Source of the DNA: Hydractinia symbiolongicarpus
Lineage: Eukaryota > Cnidaria > Hydrozoa > Anthoathecata > Hydractiniidae
Reading direction: 5' to 3'
Assembly: GCF_029227915.1 (NCBI RefSeq)
Contig: NC_079885.1
Location: 6,632,001 to 6,696,000 of the forward strand
DNA length: 64,000 nt
The notes beneath the pieces are model-generated. The model worked only from the letters and a program-made list of their open reading frames with translations, ran no database searches and was not told where the DNA came from. Below, piece by piece: positions 10,550 to 20,719 of this stretch; the first letter of the stretch is position 1; each line of letters opens with the position of its first letter. The translations under genes were made by a program, and so were the position numbers.

Positions 10550-12340
10550 CTAGCCAGGCACCTGGAATCACATGACCAATTTCACCTTATAGAACCAACG
10601 AAGTGGTATAGTCAGGTGGGCAAACCATTTACCAATTTCAAAGTTTCCCCTAGCTAAAGTTTTGCAACTCAATGCTTGCTAGCCAACCAATTTAGTAATG
10701 ATAGCCTAAATAATATGATTGTATATTTATGCATTTGGAAAACAATCTAGAGGATGCGAGCAGTTTGTCTGCTGCGTATAAGAGAAATGAAAAAAGACCG
10801 CACATATCTGTGACGTAAAACCTCAACCTCGCTTAAGGTGGTTACTATAGAAACAAATTGCCGAATTTCAATAATTTTGTTTTACCCGCTTTTAGACAGC
10901 AAATTCATCTAAGAATACCATGGCGAGTAGTGCTTATGACAAATTTCGGTTTTTATTGCGAAATCTGGCACTTTTTGCAACCAACTGCAAATATAACTGC
11001 ATAGCAACCCTTGTAGCAACCATTTTCGCATTTTTAGATAGCTTTTCTACCCCTCCGTCGATGTTTAATGCTTTCCAATTGCTAGATGATACTTTAGTGC
11101 CTCCTAAGACAATATATGACAGTTCTGAATATTAAATGTGGTGTTCCACAAACATTCAGAAACCTGTTTTAACGACGTGAGCTCGTCGAGTTTACTGGTC
11201 ATCCATTGGACTTAACTGACTGGTGCTTTTCAAGTTAAAACAGTGCTGGCGTACACCTTTTCTCAATCCACAAGTGAAGAACGATATACTTATCAAATAA
11301 CTTTAGAAAAGACAGTCCATTGCGATATAGTTTATTCCTGTAGTACTAACCTTAACTCTGCAAGGTTACATATCAGGGTCACGTGACGAGGTCTCAACAA
11401 TAGACAACAGGCGCTAGGAACGAGGTTGCTCTATGCTAGAATTCAGACGTTCTTATGAAAAAGTCCGTTTTATTTTCCTCTTTACTGGATTTACTGGAGC
11501 GTGATTTAAAAAAAGCCATTTCGAATTCTATCACTTAAAAAGGTTGTTATCCTTTATTGCAAATCTGACTTAAAGGAAAACTAACGAAAAAACACTACAT
11601 ATATGTTTTTTATAAATAAAACATTCTTATATATCACGAAACAAACATGGCATAAAAAATTTTAAATATTTTTGTGTTGTCCCTAAAAGTCGATAATTAC
11701 ATTAACAGTCGCCGCCATTGTCAAACAAAAGTCAACTTGGTTCTTACTTCTCGTTGATTTGTGACGTCACACGGCGTGCATAGCTCAACAGGATTTATAA
11801 GAGAATGAAAGTTCCATTCACCTCTTCGTCAGAGGAATTTAATTTTATGCCGAGATTTGAGCGATGAAGAAGACAAGCTAAAATCTAGCAGAAAAATATC
11901 CTTGTAAAAAAATAATTTCAAAGAATTTGACATGCGAAAACAGGTAAAGAAATAAAACTCGGAGACTGTTTTTGTTTTGCTTTCAATTAAGTGTACTGGA
12001 AGTGCTTCCAGTACACTTAATTGCCCACAATCACTAGCAAATTAAAGCACCTGAGGTCTTTCAAGATGTTTTAATACAAATATATAACACAAGAAAATTT
12101 CATAATAAATTCGAATGCATGTAATACTTATATTTTTTCAAGTGATAACTGATGTCCAAAATATAAATATATATTTATGACAGTGAAAATTATTTTATTC
12201 TGTGTAAGATGTTTATTCTTAACATGTTGAATAAAATTACTTTTCATTTAGAAAGAACAAAAGCTCACAAAAATAACATAGTTTACACAGTTCATACTCA
12301 CACTATAATAAAAAAAAATTAAGCACAACTTAATCAATCG
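10550..12340. other. Non-coding stretch with one small ATG frame and a palindrome
   Basis: No recognised gene. An ATG in good context (ACCATGG, 10919-10925) opens a 71-codon frame at 10920-11135 with a hydrophobic middle (NLALFATN, IATLVATIFAFL), but no homology or splice site supports it. A TGACGTCA palindrome lies near 11761, and a 40 bp hairpin is listed separately. Confidence 0.35.
11984..12023. repeat. Perfect 19 bp inverted repeat with 2-base spacer
   Basis: CAATTAAGTGTACTGGAAG (11984-12002) is followed by TG and then its exact reverse complement (12005-12023). Such a near-perfect palindrome can extrude as a cruciform. It is too short in the loop for a normal microRNA precursor. It could be two abutting transposon ends. 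Confidence 0.7.
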
Positions 12341-12344
12341 TTAG

Positions 12345-13643
12345 TTCTCCTTTAATGAAGCAAGTAATTGGAATGAATTGTTCTTATTCATATTAAACTA
12401 GTATTAAGTCCCATGGAAGAATCCACTATATATACCGAATAAAATAACAGCAAAATAGTGAGCGAAATTAACCATAAAATTCATTGTTCTTTTCGTCAAA
12501 ACGTTTTGTTGTTAATTCCATCCAAGCGGGAATAATAAAACCAAAATGTTTTTCATGTAACAGTAGACAATAGACACGTGCTAAAGGGAATAACAAAAAT
12601 TAATTACCCATGACTTTTGTGTAATTAAGTCATTAGATAAAGGTTTTTATAAGAACAATAAAGTAAATTAACCGTGACTTTTTTTAAAAGAAAAATTTTA
12701 AATCAGTTTGAAAAATCACACAAAAGACAGAATAAAAATAAAAGTTTAGCAAAAGTGACATGTTACCGCGTCTGTTTCTTTATAAAAAACAACACATCCA
12801 CTTTGCCTGTTACAGACACACGGAACTGGCTTATTATTATATAGACTAGTATTTAGTCCCGTGGAAAAATCCACTATAGATACCAAATAAAAAAACAGCG
12901 AAATTAACCATAAAATTCATTGTTCTTTTCGTGAAAACGTTTTGTTGTTAATTCCATTCAAGCGGGAATAAATAAATCCAATATGTTTTTCATAAACAAT
13001 AGACACGTGCTGAAGGGAATAATAAGAATTTAATTACCCGTGACTTGTGTAATAAAGTTTACATTATTACACAAAGGTTTTTATGAGAACAATAAAATAA
13101 ATTAACCGTGACTTTTTTAAACTAAAAATTTTAAATCAATTTGAAAAAGCACACAAAAGACAATAAATAATAAAAGTTAGCAAAGGTGACATGTTACCGC
13201 GGCTGTTTCTTTATAAAAACCAACACATCCACTTTGCCTGTTACAGACACACGGAACTGGCGTATTATTATATAGATCCAACACATTATAAATTTGAGCA
13301 GCTTTTGGACAAAATCCAGATAACATTTCACAGCAGCAAGACAAGAATGATTGCAATAAACTATGACAATTTAAAGAGACAGGACCGTGGGAAGTTGAGA
13401 AAATTATATGAAGAACGAGATCAAATGTTCAATCTAAGACTCCCTCAAGCCGATGACCACGCCCGAGAGGAACCGGATGTAGAAATGTCATATAAAGGAA
13501 ACAAAACGAATGATAATCAAAGATTTTTCACAGCGCGTGACGAATCACGTCAAGCTATGTTACGTGCCAGATTCTTTGATGAAAGAGAGAAAAGGGATCG
13601 AGAAATGCGGAAACGCATGTACAGCAAACGCGAATTCAACTAA
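12345..13643 (+). pseudogene. Unrecognised coding exon interrupted by Helitron-like insertion
   Basis: The 3' part (13277-13640) is an open frame encoding a highly charged tail: QLLDKIQITFHSSKTRM, RGKLRKLYEERDQMFN, QRFFTARDESRQAMLRARFF, then DEREKRDREMRKRMYSKRE and a stop overlapping AATAAA (13643-13648). The 5' part is 12345-12397, after a TTAG acceptor-like site. The insertion at 12398-13276 falls between A and T, as Helitrons do. The frame is open on both sides and in register across the site (53 nt, two of them completing a codon with 13277). An ATG at 13191 lies inside the Helitron end and is probably not the start. The protein family is unknown; the charged tail suggests a coiled-coil or cytoskeletal protein. 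Whether it is expressed is unknown. Confidence 0.45.
12398..13276 (-). mobile_element. Two tandem Helitron-like units
   Basis: On the minus strand, unit one starts TCTATATAATAATACGCC at 13276 and ends CTAG at 12846. Unit two starts directly with TCTATATAATAATAAGCC at 12845 and ends CTAG at 12398. Each 3' end has a GTGGATTTTTCCAC hairpin shortly before CTAG. The outer flanks are A (5') and T (3'), the canonical Helitron target. The units are 431 and 448 bp and similar along their length, which had looked like a plain tandem duplication. No Rep/helicase is encoded, so they are non-autonomous. Confidence 0.75.
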
Positions 13644-13649
13644 TAAAAG

Positions 13650-14660
13650 CTGGTAAATTCACGAATATGAGTTCGAGATTTTAATAACATGTCCTTTGCA
13701 TTCGATTTCTTATTTTAATGTTGAAGTTCTTACCATGTCATCAGGGTCTTAAGTGAGTTTGATGCTGGATATCGCAGAAAGATGCTTGGCAACTCTAAGA
13801 TCTCTTATTTGGCAATCAGTGTAACCCTAAACCTTGCTTTTCGTTTTTGTTTAAAGCTTATTTCGCTGGTGCGAATTACTTAGTCAGTGGCTGATTTTGC
13901 CTATAAAACTTTGGCTTTGCATTTCTGCATTATATAAAATGGTTTTATCTAATATAAGAGTTCAAATTAAAATAAGTAAAGATCATATGCCTGTTAAACT
14001 CACTTATAAAATTAGGGAGAATCAATGTTGACTAAATATTCACTAATTAATTTGTAAACTGTGGGTTTTTTATACAACGCTTAGCGCCAGATATATAATC
14101 ATTTTTATTAACATGATCTTCTCAGGAAAAGTTTGTTTTGTGTACTTGAATCACGCAGTTACGAACCAACAACGCTGGCGCCAGAATTCTTTGTTTCCTT
14201 AGCCAACCAAATATCACAAAATACAATACAAAGTTTTGCTTGCGTCAGCAAATTCCTCGATGTATTTTTAAAACTCGTCCAAATCTCCAAAAGACGAGTC
14301 AGATGTATTAAGCTTAGAGGTGTTTTATCGATAATTTATAAAGAAAAATTATTACGTCCAAATCTTCTAGCGTTTTCAAACTTTTATCAAATATTGTAGT
14401 AGCCATGATGGGTTTTTACAGGAAATTTCCTGAAAACCTCTTTTCTTGGCTGTGTTTCCTAGCGAGTGTTTTTTATAACTGTATTTGCTCTTTAAAGGCT
14501 ACTTCCGAAGTTGCTAGCGAAGATTTAGGCTTTACAAACATAAAAAAATAAATGTCCAGTCCCAGAAATCTACAATAATGATTACTGCAAATCGAGAATA
14601 TAGCAACTTTGCTACCTGCTTTATTTTGAGAATTTTTTTTTATGCAAAACTTAGCTTTCA
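13650..14660. other. Stretch without recognised gene
   Basis: Downstream of the interrupted exon. An 88-codon plus frame (14133-14399, GTG or TTG start) has no recognisable features. Nothing else is supported. Confidence 0.35.
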
Positions 14661-14664
14661 ACTA

Positions 14665-15640
14665 CCGTAAGTGCTCGCTTATTTAAAATTTTAAATTTTA
14701 GGGTGGGTGCTTATTCGAGAGGGGCGGTATACCGAGAGGGGTGTTTCTACAGAAATTCTATTTTGGGGTTATGGAAAGCTTTCTTCTTAGGAAACTAACA
14801 GATGGTATATATGTAACAGGTACAAATAATATGTCTGTGAGCGCATAAGTAGGTATAAAGAAATGAAGAAGTGTTCTGCATTAAGAAATAAAGAATTGTT
14901 TTTTATATTGAACTGCTTAAGTTTCCAAAATATCTGCATAAGTGAGCTCTAGTAATAAAACGGACATTCTCTAAAGCGGACACCTCTATAAGACGAACAA
15001 AAAATGTTTCCCCGGACAAGTCTTATAGGAAACTCTCATAACGAAACCTCCCAAAAGCGGACACCTCTAAAGCGGCACTCCATAAAACGGACACTCCATA
15101 AAGCGGACACTTTTTTCAAGTCCTGCGTTTGATTCTATTCACATTTCCTTCGTAACCATTTATTTACAGCAAGCGATTGTTCCTGTAAAAAAGTGGTCAC
15201 TTTTCTTTTTTTATCCACTCCACGACTTTTTTTTGACCAGAGATGTAATATCAACAGAGTACTTCTAACCAATACCCTCCATCTCCATCAACTCTTTTTC
15301 CAGGGACTTTAGTTTCTAAAACGGATCCTGGTAGAGACAAAAGCATAAATACACTTTGATATCGCCCGAGGAATGCAACCCTTTATATTTGTTAATAACT
15401 GCAACTGCGTGACAGTCTGTTTCATTATCAGGTTCTCGAATGCAGCGATAGATCCCTCCTTCTACGGGGATCCAGATGAATGATTCATTGAAAGTAGCAA
15501 ATAAAAAGTTCCAGAACATAGTAATCCGCCCCTGAGCGCTTTTTTTTGACAGAGGCGTTTACAAAACTAATTACAAAAATGGATGGACGCTTTTTTGAGA
15601 GGGGCGCTTATACGAATGTGGGTGTTTAATCACGCATTTA
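14665..15640. repeat. Composite repeat block with GCGGACAC tandem motifs
   Basis: Between 14945 and 15115 the motif AAAGCGGACACTC or a close variant (ATAAAACGGACAC) recurs about six times. This style is seen at ends of pogo/Tigger-type elements (CTATAAAGCGGACAC). Direct similarities GCTTATTCGAGAGGGGCG (about 14708) and GAGAGGGGCGCTTATACGA (about 15597) frame the block. No terminal repeats with TA duplication were resolved. A HIRAN-like ORF fragment sits inside on the minus strand. Confidence 0.4.
15230..15519 (-). pseudogene. HIRAN-like ORF fragment, frameshifted
   Basis: The minus strand reads IYRCIREPDNETDCHAVAVI in one frame, then IPRAISKCIYAFV in the next, then WLEVLC and SGQKKVVEW. The order REP-N-D-x-AVAV, IPR and LEV matches the HIRAN-like ORFs common in cnidarian and fish genomes, often in multicopy form. 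It matches the copy at 24726-25120. At least one frameshift and stops show it is dead. The role of the domain here is unknown; HIRAN proper binds DNA ends. Confidence 0.5.
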
Positions 15641-15788
15641 GGTAATTAAATGCAAATTAAAACCTTTTTTAATTAAAAACATTTAAAATGTTTTTAATCA
15701 AAAATAGATTACAGAAGATTTCTTACATCATACCCATCCAATTACATCTACCACTGAACCTCACGCAACACAAAAGTACGCTCTTTTC

Positions 15789-15992
15789 ATGAAATTTACC
15801 GACACTGTCTTAATAGGGGCACAGGGCGATAATGAAATTTTTTATAAAAACCGTGTTAAAACTAAAAAACAAAAAACACCGGCTACGATTAGCAAAAATA
15901 AAACACAAAGTAAAACATCTAAAGGAAAGCCTAAATTAATTGAAACCGGAACATGTGATGCTATAAAAACCTACTGTTTTCCTGGTGTTTAA
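15789..15992 (+). CDS. Small Lys-rich ORF, hypothetical
   Basis: A 67-codon ATG frame, very rich in Lys, Thr and Ser in the middle (KTKKQKTPATISKNKTQSK), ending CFPGV. No signal peptide, domain or splice context is seen. It may be a random frame or a single exon of a basic protein. Confidence 0.15.
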   Translation: MKFTDTVLIGAQGDNEIFYKNRVKTKKQKTPATISKNKTQSKTSKGKPKLIETGTCDAIKTYCFPGV

Positions 15993-15999
15993 GGGCTTT

Positions 16000-16815
16000 A
16001 TGTAAGTCGGTATGTAGCGATGTGTAAGGTTATACATGAACGACAAACGTCAAAACAAAAGTAAACAGGGTTGGAAAATGCACGCCAAGGAAACAGAGAA
16101 GGGCTGGTCACACTCACCGCAACTAGTTCTGATCAGCCCAAAAAGCAGGCGTGGTAAGATGGCTGACCAAAGAGAAAAAACTATAGCTTAAGTGTGACCA
16201 GAAGAAATGCAATCAAAAAGAAACCAGTATTTAGAGAGTGTGATACAAAACAAAATAACTAACAAGTATCATATATATAAAAAATCACTGGTAAAGTTTA
16301 TGCTTTAACTTGCAGTGCAGAAACAAGAGTAAACAAAGACTTGGTCAATAGTGAGACAGAGTATGAGAAATAACTTGGTCAACAAACACCGAATACTCAT
16401 GTAAATCTGCTGATTTTGAATTCAAAGAAAAACATTAAAAGCATTTGGCCCACATGTCTTGTTAATAAAAAGACTAAATTGTCAACTAACTGCAAATAAA
16501 TACAAAAATATGAACACAAACACGCACAGGATGTTGTTATTGATTACATGTTTTCCTATTCCTTCAAATAAAAAGTAAAATTTCATGGCACCCATCTACC
16601 TCACAAATTCTTGGTGGCGTCAAGGATATTTTTAGGTTTTCCCAAATGCTAACTCTACGGGTTAAGAAAATCTCCAATGGGTACAAAGCTTAACAATACT
16701 TTAGCGCTCCCAGACTTTATGGAACGGTTAGCTAAAATCTTTGTTAAGCGTCAACGTCCAGCATTTGTTTTAATAAAATTTACCTTGACAATACTATTTT
16801 ACTTATAGACGCGGC
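16000..16815. other. 3' flank of the peroxidase relic
   Basis: No clear coding match. The expected C-terminal peroxidase block (RGRDHG and following) was looked for on the minus strand here and not found, so the gene appears truncated at its 3' end. Confidence 0.4.
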
Positions 16816-16817
16816 TG

Positions 16818-19686
16818 TCACAGCCCGAGCCGAACCACTCCAAATGCAAACTGCGTATCTATAACTTGCGATTGATTCACAAGAAGCCCATATACAGTAG
16901 GTTCAATTCCACGGGTTCTTATGAAACTGGTGTCGAAGAAAGAGGCCTGAAGAGAAATGTCAGCGAAAGCTTCGTCGAAGTTATTATTGAGCTGGGCCCA
17001 AGCATTTGAGATGAGACTGTGATCGAACCTGAATGTTGCTGTAGAGAACACGTTAGCGATGCTTGCATCTACATTTATGTCGTATCTTTCATAGTCACTG
17101 ACATCAACCAGATGCGGCAAAAACTCTTCGTAAACATTTCGCTGATAGATGGCAATGTTTATTTTCTTTGCAGTATCAAAAAGTAAATCGTCAGTTCAAA
17201 TACCAGGTTGATTTTTGAGTTTTCCGGCTATGTAGTTGAGGTTTCTAAAGAAGATAGTATGCAAAGAATGTAATGCAATGTTTTCGTCTCCTCTCTCATC
17301 ACCAACCAATGAACAACCCCCTGGTATGTCACAGTTAGGATTTGTAGCTGGAATTTTTATTTCCAACAATTGCAAACTTGTAAGCTTCATGAATCCAGTC
17401 CCTGAAATGATTTAAAATAACTATTAATTCAAAAGGATTTGATACGCACAGCTTCTAACTGAAGAAACCATTTTAGTCTTAATATAAAAGGTTCCTTCGT
17501 GAAAGTACTTACCATCTAGCCTTCTTAAAGTCAAATGTTTTCCAAACTCGCTGCTATAAACTTGTGAAAGATCGAGATAGGATGTCAATACATTAATTTG
17601 TTGTCTTGTCGTGCGTGGGGGCGCACTATTGAACGTGCAAATGATGTGCAGCTATTTCCGCCCTGTTCAAGTTGGATTGGAAAACAAGGATATTTAAATG
17701 CAGTGTTGGATGCACATCTAAAAGAAAGGAATGCTGTTCTTAGTCCTGTTTTACTGATAGGTAATTAAAACAAGATATTTTGAATAGCTGTCCTAAGTTC
17801 GTTAGAACGATTGTTAAGAGATTGGTAAAGTCAGAGCTCGATATCTTGATCAGTAAACTTCTATAAAGCAGACACTGCGGCACAAACATACTTGCTCGCT
17901 TTCCACTGGCAAAATGTTAACTGAGAAGAGGGTCGAATTTCTGGAACAGTCAGAAGAAAACCATTTTCCCATAAAAAAAAGGAAATTATTAATATTCTAA
18001 ATAAACACACAATTTTGCGAAAATATTGAAAAAAGCAATTGATAGGAAAGTGTCTGCTGTGTCGTCTTTATGAAGGTTGATTTCGACCAAAGTTTTTACA
18101 TGGGATCGAAAAGAGTATTCGTTTTATGGAGTGTGAGCTTTATAGAGGTACTGCTTTAGATGATGTTTGCCTAAAGGAAAGGTTCAGCATATTGCACCCT
18201 TTTTGAGACATCGTAGTTCAGAAGTAAAATTGATTACGTTACTTATCCAGAGGAAACGTCACATGACGGGTGAAATGTCAATCCAACATCATGGTCTATG
18301 ACTTTTCCTAACGCCATGTACATTGCTGTCAATGTTGATGTTTGTCTGTTAACAAGCTGGGCGGAGATTACAGTTCCAGCCATTTGATGTGGTGTAGGAA
18401 GAGAGGGTGCAGTTCCAGGAAATCCGAGCGGAGTGTCAAGATTGGCTGCGTCAGTATAACTAGCAGCTAAAATAGTAATGTTATGTGATATCACGCAGAA
18501 TATGTTTTGTTGTTGAATAGGATATTATTTTATTATTTTTTTTATATTTTCTTTGAAGATGCCAAAAATTTGACTGCATCTCAGACAACTATTGCTTTAG
18601 AAGTCATTCAATATATTATGTGAATGATAAGAAATAATTCGAAAGAAAGACGCGACAATTTTGATGATTTGGGTCATAGAAAATCGCATCATTTTTCTGA
18701 TTATATAAACTGGAAAAACAAATGAAACGCTATCAATGCTCACGTTGTAGAATTACTCTTATCAATCTTGATAATGGCGTATTTGCAGCACCTTGTGTTC
18801 TTCTTATTTGCTTATTGCACGTTCCATCAATTGCTCAAAATCCAGATTGTGAGCTAAATTTTGTGGCACGGGTACTACATCGACGCAATTGCTCAACGTG
18901 TCTCTAGGATTAAAAGGTGTGCCTAAAAGAGATTAAGTAATTTTATACACAGGTTGAGTACAAGGTTGTTATTAGGACATTTTTTGGTATTAGAAGGTGG
19001 AGGCATGGAAACGGGATGTCTCAATCCGGTTTGTACGTTATCTTGTAGTATTTGTATAGTCAACGGTCCAACAAAGGGGGTCGTGGTACATTTAATGCTC
19101 CTATTTAAGCTACGAAAGTCGTGGATTAGACAACTGCATAATAATTCATTTCTTTTCTCATGCTGAACGATTAGCAAAAAGGATCGACACACACTTTTTT
19201 AGTCATTGACATGACTTGTTCAGGGATTGAATAATCTTTTACACTGGAAGCCAACGTCCCACCACAAGGCTACCAGCTGCTTACAAGTTCAATAAACTTC
19301 CTTATAAAAATTGTGTTTTTTTAACAATACGTATAGTTTTTAATGAAGAAAGAATTCACTCTCTACTGTAATTTTAATTTTTTAAATGAAAATATTTTTC
19401 CTTTTAACAAAATAGGTAATAAAGATATAGGTAATAATCTCTGGTAAATTCAACAAAATCTCCATTCCAGCTTCAGTAATATTACAAACAAGTTGCCGAA
19501 AATAGACAAACATCACGCAGTTCAGTATTTTATCATATCTAACTATGTATACTGCATCTCGTGACGGCGTGGGCACATTCACCAATTTTAATAAAGTAGA
19601 AAATAACAATTACCTTGATTTGCCACTCTCTGAGCTAACGTCAACAAGATTGGTAATGTAAACAAGATTTGTATTCCCTTTTTCAT
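16818..19686 (-). pseudogene. Animal heme peroxidase gene, disabled
   Basis: Minus-strand multi-exon gene of the peroxidasin/peroxinectin/MPO superfamily, secreted heme enzymes using H2O2. Exon 19686-19614 encodes a signal peptide (MKKGIQILFTLPILLTLAQR) with donor AAG|GTAATT. A probable N-terminal exon starts at 18922 (TPFNPRDTLSNC) and has an in-frame TAA at 18806-18804. The exon ending about 18247 has the distal His motif GKVIDHDVGLTF. Exon 17717-17513 has PCFPIQLE and, in another frame, TRQQINVLTSYLDLSQVY, so one base is missing near 17620. Exon 17401 to about 16818 has GDERGDE (catalytic Arg and Glu), LHTIFFRNLNYIAG, YERYDINVDASIANVF and FRFDHS (proximal His), with TGA at 17198-17196 where Trp is usual. 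The donor after 18247 reads ATAAGT instead of GTAAGT. The C-terminal third is missing. Several independent lesions point to a pseudogene; sequencing error could explain single ones only. Confidence 0.8.
17853..18158. mobile_element. Candidate pogo/Tigger-like MITE in peroxidase intron
   Basis: The left end CAGTAAACTTCTATAAAGC and the right end, complement CAGTACCTCTATAAAGC, form imperfect inverted repeats about 300 bp apart, with GACAC/GTGTC-type sequence inside. CAGT starts and CTATAAAGC motifs fit pogo/Tigger MITEs. The expected TA duplications are not clear. It lies in the intron whose donor is mutated. Confidence 0.4.
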
Positions 19687-19701
19687 GATTATCAATTCTT
19701 C

Positions 19702-19735
19702 GTGTTTGTTGTTGTTGTTGTTGTTATTGTTGTTG
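19702..19735 (-). repeat. (CAA)n microsatellite in peroxidase 5' leader
   Basis: About ten CAA/CAATAA units on the minus strand in the predicted 5' UTR, between the TATA box and the ATG at 19686. They encode the poly-Asn of a spurious upstream frame that lacks an ATG. Confidence 0.7.
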
Positions 19736-19810
19736 GTAAAAACTACTCTTCTTGTGTTTAATTCACTCAAGAAATGTAAGAGTTGACTAACGAATGGAAT
19801 CCACCAGACC

Positions 19811-19820
19811 TATTTATACC
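19811..19820 (-). promoter_or_regulatory. TATA box of the peroxidase relic
   Basis: GGTATAAATA on the minus strand, about 130 bases upstream of the signal-peptide ATG. This predicts a start site near 19785 and a leader of roughly 100 bases. The promoter seems better preserved than the coding region. Confidence 0.5.
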
Positions 19821-20622
19821 CTTACATGTCTCTGCTATAACTATAGTTGTTGATTACCCCTATCAGTTAATTGCATCGAAAGAGGTACATAAAGCTTCTT
19901 TGTCATTGCTTAGATAATGATTTTGTCACTTTCCAAAGCAGTGTGGTGCAACCTTCGTGTGGTATGACGTTTATTGTTGTATTCTTAGCATAGGTAGAAT
20001 TACACAGAATCGATTTCCTTTCGTGATCAAGGAACCAATTCGACATTTTCCGCCAACATACCAATGCCAACATGTAAATTCATTTTTATTTGTTACTATC
20101 TTATTTCTATATTAGGAAAAATAGCACAAAAATGCGGAGAAAAATAAGAAAACAAATATTGACTGAGGGACTAGAATTTAATAAAGTAGTTGAACGGTTG
20201 GAGGTATATACTCCATGCAAAAGTCTGGGTATCTAAGGTGAAGGGATTGGTTATTAAAAAAAAATATCTTGACAACGAGATATTCTTACTTTTCCAAATG
20301 GAATTTTAAATTGTAAAGGTTTAACGCAATCTAAATTTACCTAAACAGTTTTAATTGACCTAAAATTTCCCAAACAATTAATGATCAACACGTGTGCTTA
20401 GATTGGTAATTTACTATTGCAAGTTTCTGCTAAAACGTTATATGGATGGAGTTAAATTCGAGCACATTAAATAATGACTCATGAGAACGGATGGGTGCGT
20501 ATCATAAGATTTCTAATCTTATGCTTCAGTTCCCAGGTCAGCAAAATCTTACCACAAAACAAATAAGTTTGCTGAAGGTAAGGTGACATTTCCCAATATA
20601 GCATTACAAGAACAACTTAGCA

Positions 20623-20718
20623 ACTTAGAACAACTCAGCAACTTAACAACTTAGAACAACTCAGCAACTTAACAACTTAGAACAACTCAGCAACTTAACA
20701 ACTTAGAACAACTCAGAA
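20623..20718. repeat. 26 bp tandem repeat, about 3.7 copies
   Basis: The unit ACTTAGAACAACTCAGCAAC plus TTAACA recurs exactly at 20623, 20649, 20675 and 20701, the last partial. It carries a sub-repeat CAACTTA. Not coding. Confidence 0.85.
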
Positions 20719-20719
20719 T

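Noticed and set aside
10173-10571. Long open frames (poly-Ile on plus, Asn-Tyr-Tyr on minus)
   Set aside because: Pure consequence of the 9 bp satellite, which has no stop codon in those frames.
12400-13280. Plain segmental tandem duplication containing a duplicated splice acceptor
   Set aside because: The boundaries coincide exactly with Helitron-like TC starts and CTAG ends.
17196-17198. Selenocysteine reading of the TGA in the peroxidase
   Set aside because: Position is normally Trp, the gene has several other lesions, and no SECIS-like element was identified.
18241-18250. AT-AC intron at the peroxidase ATAAGT donor
   Set aside because: The acceptor 530 bases on is CTTTTAG, not AC, and the U12-type ATATCCTT donor is absent. 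Simple GT-to-AT mutation fits better.
19588-19770. Upstream start of the peroxidase frame with poly-Asn
   Set aside because: The first codon would be TTG; the ATG at 19686 gives a clean signal peptide, so the Asn run is 5' UTR.
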